From an uncultured Eubacteriales bacterium (GTDB lineage Bacteria; Bacillota; Clostridia; Oscillospirales; Acutalibacteraceae): a stretch of 11,644 nucleotides of DNA. This document shows positions 7,066 to 11,644 of the stretch, piece after piece; the first letter of the stretch is position 1, and every line of letters begins with the position of its first letter. The stretch is taken from contig CAKSKO010000014.1 in the NCBI GenBank assembly GCA_934465125.1, positions 1-11,644 of the forward strand, given 5' to 3'. Both the position numbers and the translations under genes were made by a program. The notes beneath the pieces are model-generated. The model saw only the letters and a program-made list of their open reading frames with translations. It made no database searches and had not been told where the DNA came from.

Positions 7066-8208
7066 TTGGCTGATAAACGAGATTTTTATGAAGTTATGGG
7101 AGTTTCTAAGAATGCTTCCGATGATGAAATTAAGAAGGCATTCCGAAAACTTGCAAAAAAATATCATCCGGATTTAAATCCAGGTGATAAGGCAGCAGAA
7201 GCAAAGTTTAAAGAAGTCAACGAAGCATATGAAGTTCTTTCTGATAAAGAAAAACGTGCCCGATATGACCAGTTTGGACATGCGGGTGTTGACCCAAGCT
7301 ACGGAGCGGGACCATCGGGAGGAAGCCCGTTTGGACAAGACATCGATCTAGGGGACATCTTTAACAGTTTCTTTGGGGGATTTGGAGGGAGCGGACGACA
7401 TAACAATCCAAATGCACCAAGACGCGGAAGCGATACTGAGGCCACTTTAAACATATCCTTTGAGGAAGCAGCAAAAGGTTGCAAAAAGGAAGTCTCCTAT
7501 CAAAATATAGAGACTTGTAAAGACTGTTCCGGAACGGGTGCGCAAAAAGGTTCTTCTCCTAAAACTTGTCCAAATTGCAATGGATCGGGTCAGGTAAGAA
7601 TTAACCAACGCACTCCATTTGGAGTCATGCAGACAGCCAGAACCTGTGATAAATGTCATGGAACCGGAAAAATCATTGATAACCCATGTAGGACCTGTTC
7701 AGGTTCCGGACGTGTGCGTGCTAAAAAGACGGTAGAAGTTTCTATCCCTGCTGGAATTAGTGATGAACAGATTCTCAATGTCAGAGGACGCGGCAACGCT
7801 GGGGTCAACGGCGGCCCCTCCGGAGATCTTCATGTTTACATCAACGTTCGCCCTCATCCTATTTTTGAGAGAAAAGGGGATGACGTATGGTGCGAGCTTC
7901 CAATTACATTTTCTCAAGCGGCGTTGGGCGCCGAGGTCGTTGTTCCTACTCTTGATGGAAAAGTCAGCTATACTGTTCATGAAGGTACTCAACCAGGTGA
8001 TATCTTTAAGCTAAGAGGAAAAGGCATCCAACATTTAAACTCTCGTGGACGTGGGGATCAATTTGTCAAAGTAACAGTAGAAGTACCAAAAAATCTTTCC
8101 ACGAAACAAAAAGAAATTTTAGAAGACTTTGATACAACGATCAGTGATAGAAACTATCAGCATCGAAAAGGATTTTTTGAAAAACTTAAAAATATGTTTG
8201 GAGAATAA
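7066..8208 (+). CDS. dnaJ: Chaperone protein DnaJ (Hsp40, type I)
   Basis: DnaJ delivers substrates to DnaK and stimulates its ATPase. The 380-residue protein has all type I parts. There is a J-domain (about 5-70) with the HPD motif at 34-36, and a Gly/Phe-rich region (about 75-115). Four CxxCxGxG zinc-binding repeats start at Cys 151, 168, 194 and 208. Two C-terminal substrate-binding domains follow, including [19 protein letters not shown]. The start is TTG 7066-7068 with AGGAGTG (7052-7058) 7 nt upstream; this gives [13 protein letters not shown], the expected N-terminus. It is separated from dnaK by 121 nt containing a hairpin, so its level may differ from DnaK's. It is the last gene of the operon. 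Confidence 0.98.
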   Translation: MADKRDFYEVMGVSKNASDDEIKKAFRKLAKKYHPDLNPGDKAAEAKFKEVNEAYEVLSDKEKRARYDQFGHAGVDPSYGAGPSGGSPFGQDIDLGDIFNSFFGGFGGSGRHNNPNAPRRGSDTEATLNISFEEAAKGCKKEVSYQNIETCKDCSGTGAQKGSSPKTCPNCNGSGQVRINQRTPFGVMQTARTCDKCHGTGKIIDNPCRTCSGSGRVRAKKTVEVSIPAGISDEQILNVRGRGNAGVNGGPSGDLHVYINVRPHPIFERKGDDVWCELPITFSQAALGAEVVVPTLDGKVSYTVHEGTQPGDIFKLRGKGIQHLNSRGRGDQFVKVTVEVPKNLSTKQKEILEDFDTTISDRNYQHRKGFFEKLKNMFGE

Positions 8209-8214
8209 ATATCT

Positions 8215-8259
8215 TCGGCCCTATCAAGAACATGATACGAATATTCTTGACAGGGCCGA
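8215..8259 (+). terminator. Terminator after dnaJ
   Basis: A long near-perfect inverted repeat starts 6 nt after the dnaJ stop. TCGGCCCT (8215-8222) pairs with AGGGCCGA (8252-8259), continued inward by TCAAGAA with TTCTTGA across a single mismatch. A T-rich run (TTTACATTTCATTTTAC) follows on the plus strand, so it ends the heat-shock operon. The minus-strand side has no T-tract. Confidence 0.85.
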
Positions 8260-8304
8260 TTTACATTTCATTTTACTATCGTAAACACTTTTCCATTAAG
8301 AAGG

Positions 8305-8620
8305 CTATTCATACGATTTATAATGATCTTTCGTTAAAGATACTAACCCATTATTTGAGAAAACAAGCCTTTGTTTTCTCTTTTACCTCTAATATAATCG
8401 GTACCACATTCCCACCACACTCTCCCTTCCGCTGCTGGAAGTAACTTTTCCCATTTCTCAAAATCATTTCCATCAATGGTTTTAAAATCGGGATTTCTCT
8501 ATCAGCCCGACTTATACTTTTTATAATTATCACTTCACCTCTTTTCTGGGCTTTCGCTTTGCAACAAAATTAGTTGGAAGAGCTTTTTTGTGAATATATC
8601 TTTACTAATATTCCGCTAGC
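8305..8620 (-). pseudogene. Relic of a secreted barnase-type guanyl-specific ribonuclease
   Basis: Minus-strand frames read together give conserved parts of the barnase (N1/T1-like microbial RNase) fold. The piece RYIHKKALPTNFVAKRK (near 8600-8550) matches family DYIH-YGKLPdNfItKkEA. A block NDFEKWEKLLPAAEGRVWWE with CGTDYIRGKRENKG (about 8480-8375) matches LP--gR-W-EaDIdY--G-Rg. After a one-base shift, FSNNGLVSLTKDHYKSYE ends in TAG (8305-8307) and matches YSnDGLIf-T-DHY-tF; the catalytic His of barnase is in this DHY motif. Frameshifts and stops lie between the blocks, and the signal peptide region upstream is not recognisable. The IGGD-F-NRE segment is distorted. No barstar-like inhibitor gene is adjacent. 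It cannot be translated as one protein. The name rests on three collinear motifs, with order and spacing as in the family. Confidence 0.75.
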
Positions 8621-9155
8621 GGACATAGTTCTAATCGGAATACCTAGAATTGATACAACTATCTTGTTCTGTTCTTCTTTTCCTGTAACGTCTGTTGCTA
8701 GGGGGCTGGTCTCTTTCTGAGCAGCCTTGATTGAAACCAATGCAATAATTTTATCATCTGGTTGTGCTTTTTCTTTAATATTTTTTATTCTCGGAGTTTA
8801 TTTCTTTTCCTGGCGTTTCAAGCCGATCGGAAATTTTTTCCTGTTGTTTTTGATTCAAAAGATCTTTTTAATTTTTATAAGTTTACTTTTATCTTTTTTG
8901 CATTACTAAACTTATGACTCGGCAATATATTTAAAAATTTTATACTCCTTTTATTTGATTTCTGAAATACATTTTCCCTTATAACTATCCATAAAATCGC
9001 CCTGAAATAATAAAGTATCATTCAATTTGCTTTTAGTCTTATATGCTTCCCCTTACCGATTCAACTGCTCACTTTTTATAACCAATATGTATTGGGTTTC
9101 ATGCCTTATTCCACTTTTACATAAAACAAATTTTTTAATTCTTCCATTAAACCAA
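8621..9155. other. AT-rich stretch without recognisable genes
   Basis: About 530 nt with only short open frames. A 60-residue hydrophobic frame at 8727-8909 on the plus strand has no convincing ribosome site and its hydrophobicity follows from T-rich codons. The part next to 8620 may include the lost signal-peptide end of the ribonuclease relic. I find no repeat, RNA or promoter that I can support here. Confidence 0.5.
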
Positions 9156-9187
9156 AAAGAAAGGAGGTGTAGTAGGCTCCTTTCTTT
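9156..9187 (-). terminator. Terminator downstream of the Usp-like gene
   Basis: A perfect 11-bp stem, AAAGAAAGGAG (9156-9166) with CTCCTTTCTTT (9177-9187), encloses a 10-nt loop. Read on the minus strand, the second arm ends CTTT and continues TTGG, giving a U-rich tail. It lies about 115 nt after the Usp-like stop and most likely ends that transcript. Confidence 0.75.
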
Positions 9188-9302
9188 ACTAAATTTCTAT
9201 GCTTTTGCATATAGCACTTATAGTATTGTTAAAATATCAAGTGAAAATTAACCCCTTTTATATAATATCCCTATCTCCTTCTCTGCTATTTACTAACTCG
9301 GA

Positions 9303-9746
9303 TTATGAAAGTGCGGGAACACAACACGTATTTACATACTCAAACGACGGATACATATGATAGGTTTGATTCCCCGATACCATTGATATCGCAATCTCCG
9401 GCAACAAGCAATGAACCGTTTGTACAAATCCATTCATCCCATTTCCTGGTAAGCCTGTTACAATCCTCTTTATATTTACTTGCTTTGCAAATCCGGCGGC
9501 GATCAACGGAGCATCGTCATGAAAAAAAACATTCATCTGTGCTCCTGCTTTTGCTGCAGACTTATGTAGATATTCTATCACATCGCTTTTCACTGAAAAC
9601 CCCTGACTCGTCGGTTGAACACAAAGCACTTCCAGAAAAAGGTCCGACTCTTTCGCAAATTTTCGACCAGCCATAATTAATCGGTCACAGTCTTTTGGGC
9701 CTGTGACGCAGACAAGAACAGACCCTTTTTTATGTTTGCCCACCAT
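9303..9746 (-). CDS. UspA/KdpD-like small stress protein (Rossmann-like nucleotide-binding fold)
   Basis: This 147-residue single-domain protein has the pattern of the universal stress protein/KdpD N-terminal-like family found in clostridia. It has a first strand and loop VLVCVTGPKDCDRLI (about 10-24), a second strand FLEVLCVQP, a conserved IEYLHKSAAKAGAQMNVFFH block, and a late IKRIVTGLPGNGMNGF strand-loop at the nucleotide-binding position. Such proteins are cytoplasmic and of unclear function, probably binding ATP/AMP under stress. The frame is open back to 9947, but AGGAGG lies just before ATG 9744-9746 (AAAGGAGGCTTC-ATG), and the upstream extension would run through the spoIIQ terminator, so the short form was chosen. 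It is a single-gene unit, with a possible -10 TATAAT at 9784-9789 and its own terminator. Confidence 0.68.
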   Translation of the reverse strand: MVGKHKKGSVLVCVTGPKDCDRLIMAGRKFAKESDLFLEVLCVQPTSQGFSVKSDVIEYLHKSAAKAGAQMNVFFHDDAPLIAAGFAKQVNIKRIVTGLPGNGMNGFVQTVHCLLPEIAISMVSGNQTYHMYPSFEYVNTCCVPALS

Positions 9747-9783
9747 GAAGCCTCCTTTAAAGTACCAACTTTGATGCTCTTTT

Positions 9784-9789
9784 ATTATA
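9784..9789 (-). promoter_or_regulatory. Possible -10 box of the Usp-like gene
   Basis: TATAAT is exact on the minus strand, 38 nt before the ATG, and lies after the spoIIQ terminator where a promoter is needed. No hexamer close to TTGACA is found 16-18 nt upstream, so this is only a candidate. Confidence 0.35.
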
Positions 9790-9866
9790 AGGGGTTTCTG
9801 TTGCGGATATTGTAATATTTTATGGATAGCAAGTGAATATATTCTAAATAATTGTTTGATATCAAT

Positions 9867-9905
9867 AAAAAGAAACAGGAAAATTGCTTCCTCCTGTTTC
9901 TCTTT
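9867..9905 (-). terminator. Terminator after spoIIQ
   Basis: On the minus strand AAAGAGAAACAGGA (complement of 9892-9905) pairs with TCCTGTTTCTTTTT (complement of 9867-9880), with one G-U pair and an 11-nt loop. The second arm ends in five Us followed by ATTG. It begins 45 nt after the spoIIQ stop and before the Usp-like gene, so it separates the two transcripts. Confidence 0.8.
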
Positions 9906-9950
9906 ATTGATTGCCCCTATAGCGTATTTTTCCGAGGGCAGGACCAAAAT

Positions 9951-10685
9951 TCATTCTTCACTGTCTGTTTGGAGGATTGTCATAGGATCAACCCATTTGT
10001 CCTCTTTTTTGATTGCAAAATGTAAATGTGATCCATCGCTAATTTCAGACGGGATATCGTTAATCGAACCGATATCGTCGCCTGCGGATATAGTTTGATC
10101 CTTTTGTACAAGAGTGGTATCGCCCAACCCACAATAATAGGCAGTAAATCCACCATCGTGTTCAATGACGATCGTCATGCCAAATGCGGGATCGTCGTAG
10201 ATATCTACAACTTTACCACTTGTTACTGCTTTTACTTTGCTTCCTTGCTCCGCTTTAAAGTCTGTTGCGTTATGGACTCTCCAGTCTCCAAATGTTTTAG
10301 AATACACGGGATTTGTGTCGCTAAACGCTTTCATAACTTCCTTACCGGTTGGGAAAACAATAAGATTATCTGCTTCTTTTGTTTCGACCGCTGTCTCTTC
10401 TACTGGCTCTGCGTCCGTCTCTTGTTCTGCTGGTTCTGAAATCTCTGTTTTAATACCACTTACCGTATTCCCCGCCTGCTGTTCAGCAGCTTGCAGCTCG
10501 GTTTCCTTTTTTGGTTGCTGGCTTTCTACCTGAATTTCCTCCGGTGACATAAATTCAATCACACTGTCATACGTTGTCCATGCTGCTGCACCAATTGCAA
10601 TTAAGCAAATTCCTAGTGCAATATAAAAACCTTTCCCCTTTAGTGCTTTTTTCTGATTTGTTTTTTCGAATCTCATATTGCTCAT
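9951..10685 (-). CDS. spoIIQ: SpoIIQ-like membrane-anchored M23 (LytM) family protein
   Basis: SpoIIQ sits in the forespore membrane and, with SpoIIIAH in the mother cell, forms the engulfment channel of sporulating Firmicutes. The 244-residue protein has a short basic cytoplasmic end, one membrane helix (about 19-36), an acidic Gln/Glu-rich stalk (about 45-106), and a LytM/M23 domain (about 130-236). All four zinc-ligand positions are present: H138 and D142 in HNATD, and H220 and H222 in HLHF. B. subtilis SpoIIQ has a degenerate site, whereas clostridial versions keep ligands, so this one is of the clostridial kind and could be an active endopeptidase. ATG 10683-10685 follows GGAGGTG (complement of 10694-10700) by 8 nt. 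A sigma-F promoter lies directly upstream, which supports the sporulation role over a general cell-wall hydrolase. Confidence 0.85.
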   Translation of the reverse strand: MSNMRFEKTNQKKALKGKGFYIALGICLIAIGAAAWTTYDSVIEFMSPEEIQVESQQPKKETELQAAEQQAGNTVSGIKTEISEPAEQETDAEPVEETAVETKEADNLIVFPTGKEVMKAFSDTNPVYSKTFGDWRVHNATDFKAEQGSKVKAVTSGKVVDIYDDPAFGMTIVIEHDGGFTAYYCGLGDTTLVQKDQTISAGDDIGSINDIPSEISDGSHLHFAIKKEDKWVDPMTILQTDSEE

Positions 10686-10706
10686 GTTCGTTGCACCTCC
10701 GACTAT

Positions 10707-10735
10707 ATTGTTGCCGTGGTTTTCAAAAAATATGC
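10707..10735 (-). promoter_or_regulatory. Sigma-F (forespore) promoter of spoIIQ
   Basis: On the minus strand a -35 GCATA (complement of 10731-10735) is followed by 15 nt and a -10 GGCAACAAT (complement of 10707-10715). This fits the sigma-F consensus GYATA-N15-GGNNANANT at every defined position. The predicted start lies near 10700, giving a very short leader that begins at the ribosome site. In B. subtilis spoIIQ is a classic sigma-F gene. Confidence 0.75.
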
Positions 10736-11055
10736 CGCAGGTACTTTATTTTTTAGGATAATTTTGAACAATTGATGATAAAAAGAATTGCTATCAACTC
10801 CGGTTTTTTCTCTTTTTTTAATCCTTGTTCTTAATTTTAAAACTGTTATCTTGTCTTTCAACATGTTTTATGTTATTGTGTATGATAGATAGTTTGAATT
10901 TTATTTAAAATTATTTATTGTATATTTTATGCCTTTGCTATCATAAAATTTCATATTATTGTTGTCATCTATAAGGATTTAAGGTCATCCTAACTAGGCT
11001 AGCCACTTAATTGATTAAATTGGTGCACTATTCATTTATGAAAGGAAGTGTTGTT

Positions 11056-11643
11056 TTGAGAAAACTAAATGCCAGCCAAGAAAAAATTTTGGCTTACCTG
11101 CGTGAGTGCGCACAAAACGGGCTTCCCCCTTCTGTACGGGAAATTGGTAAAGCAACGGGTCTGAAATCTACGTCAACCGTTCACGCCCACTTAAAAAGTC
11201 TTGAAAAGAACGGCTATATTTCCAGAGAAGCAGGTCTGAACCGAGCTATTCATATGACGGGTTCTAGAGGTGTACAAGTCCCAATTGTCAGACAATTAAA
11301 AAATGAAACCCCCATGTTTCATACAAAAGATATTGAAGGTTACGTTTCTTATACCGATACCTCTTATCAGGAGGAGGAACTCTTTTCTCTGCGAATGAGA
11401 AACAATAGCATGAAAAATTTTCAGATTTTGGAAAATGATATTATGATTGCATATAAAACTGACAAGGTCTCTAATAAGGATTTTGTGATCGCTTTTTGTG
11501 GGGACGATATTGTCGTGCGACAATTTTTAAAGGAGGATACAGACGCATATCTTTTTACAGATCATCTTTCCTATCCACCAATTGCAATTGCGTCTGGAAT
11601 TACTATTTTAGGAAAGATTATTTCGCTTGTGCGTCATTTTTAA
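11056..11643 (+). CDS. lexA: LexA-family repressor with altered autocleavage residues
   Basis: LexA represses DNA-damage (SOS) genes and normally inactivates itself when RecA filaments trigger Ser/Lys autocleavage. The 195-residue protein has the LexA winged helix (about 1-67): LPPSVREIGKATGLKSTSTV, then HAHLKSLEKNGYIS and a conserved RAI. The C-terminal S24-like domain follows, with IEGYV (93-97), catalytic Ser S118 in NNSM, and a GKIISLVRHF end. Two key features differ from normal LexA: the cleavage pair Ala-Gly is K82-N83, and the catalytic Lys position (TVKRF in others) is R155 in VVRQF. Autocleavage is therefore doubtful. The start is TTG 11056-11058 after AAGGAAGTG; in-frame upstream starts (TTG 11011, ATG 11038) lack ribosome sites and give a non-LexA end. 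I see no clear SOS box or strong promoter in 10740-11040; a TATGAT at 10881-10886 is the best -10. Confidence 0.88.
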   Translation: MRKLNASQEKILAYLRECAQNGLPPSVREIGKATGLKSTSTVHAHLKSLEKNGYISREAGLNRAIHMTGSRGVQVPIVRQLKNETPMFHTKDIEGYVSYTDTSYQEEELFSLRMRNNSMKNFQILENDIMIAYKTDKVSNKDFVIAFCGDDIVVRQFLKEDTDAYLFTDHLSYPPIAIASGITILGKIISLVRHF

Positions 11644-11644
11644 A

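Noticed and set aside
8727..8909. 60-residue hydrophobic frame that could be a small membrane protein
   Set aside because: TTG start without a Shine-Dalgarno sequence, in T-rich DNA where such frames arise by chance.
8209..9302. Looked for a barstar-like inhibitor, CRISPR repeats, tRNAs or insertion-sequence ends
   Set aside because: None was found by eye; only the ribonuclease relic and two hairpins can be supported.
9803..9832. GAATA...CATAAAA on the minus strand before the Usp-like gene, resembling a sigma-G promoter
   Set aside because: The spacer is 15 nt where about 17-18 is expected, and the -10 is imperfect.
9747..9947. 67-residue N-terminal extension of the Usp-like protein
   Set aside because: It passes through the spoIIQ terminator, shows no conserved content, and the internal ATG has a perfect AGGAGG site.

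Overview
The window looks like a chromosomal piece of a low-GC, endospore-forming Firmicute, most likely a clostridial (Oscillospirales-like) lineage. The evidence is a HrcA/CIRCE-controlled hrcA-grpE-dnaK-dnaJ operon, a SpoIIQ-type membrane M23 protein with a near-perfect forespore sigma-F promoter, a LexA-family repressor, a VanZ-family membrane protein, and strong AGGAGG ribosome sites mixed with TTG starts. The taxon is inferred from family knowledge, not proven.

Layout. 1-700 (minus): a VanZ-like membrane protein running off the left edge. 702-1115 (minus): ruvX, immediately upstream of it. 1130-3145 (minus): about 2 kb with no intact gene, which is a graveyard of a de novo pyrimidine operon. 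Stitching the frames together gives, in transcription order, pyrC (dihydroorotase, 5' part only), pyrF (orotidine-5'-phosphate decarboxylase, almost full length but broken in several places), then a pyrK amino-terminal stub joined by deletion to the C-terminal half of pyrD. The pyrD stop lies 14 bases before the ruvX start, so ruvX and the vanZ-like gene were probably the tail of that operon. 3278-8259 (plus): the intact heat-shock operon with a sigma-A promoter, a perfect CIRCE operator, an internal hairpin before dnaJ and a terminator after it. 8305-8620 (minus): a frameshifted relic of a secreted barnase-type ribonuclease in an AT-rich stretch that is otherwise empty. 9156-9746 (minus): a small UspA/KdpD-like stress protein and its terminator. 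9867-10735 (minus): spoIIQ with its terminator and sigma-F promoter. 11056-11643 (plus): a LexA-like repressor.

How the pieces fit together. The heat-shock operon is a complete self-regulated unit: HrcA binds CIRCE, and the GrpE/DnaK/DnaJ chaperone cycle is encoded downstream. The dead pyr genes suggest the organism cannot make UMP de novo unless copies exist elsewhere, which points to a host-associated or nutrient-rich habitat with uracil/uridine salvage. Loss of a secreted RNase fits the same picture of recent gene erosion. The LexA-like protein keeps its DNA-binding domain and catalytic Ser, but lacks the Ala-Gly cleavage pair and has Arg in place of the catalytic Lys, so it may be a repressor that cannot cleave itself.
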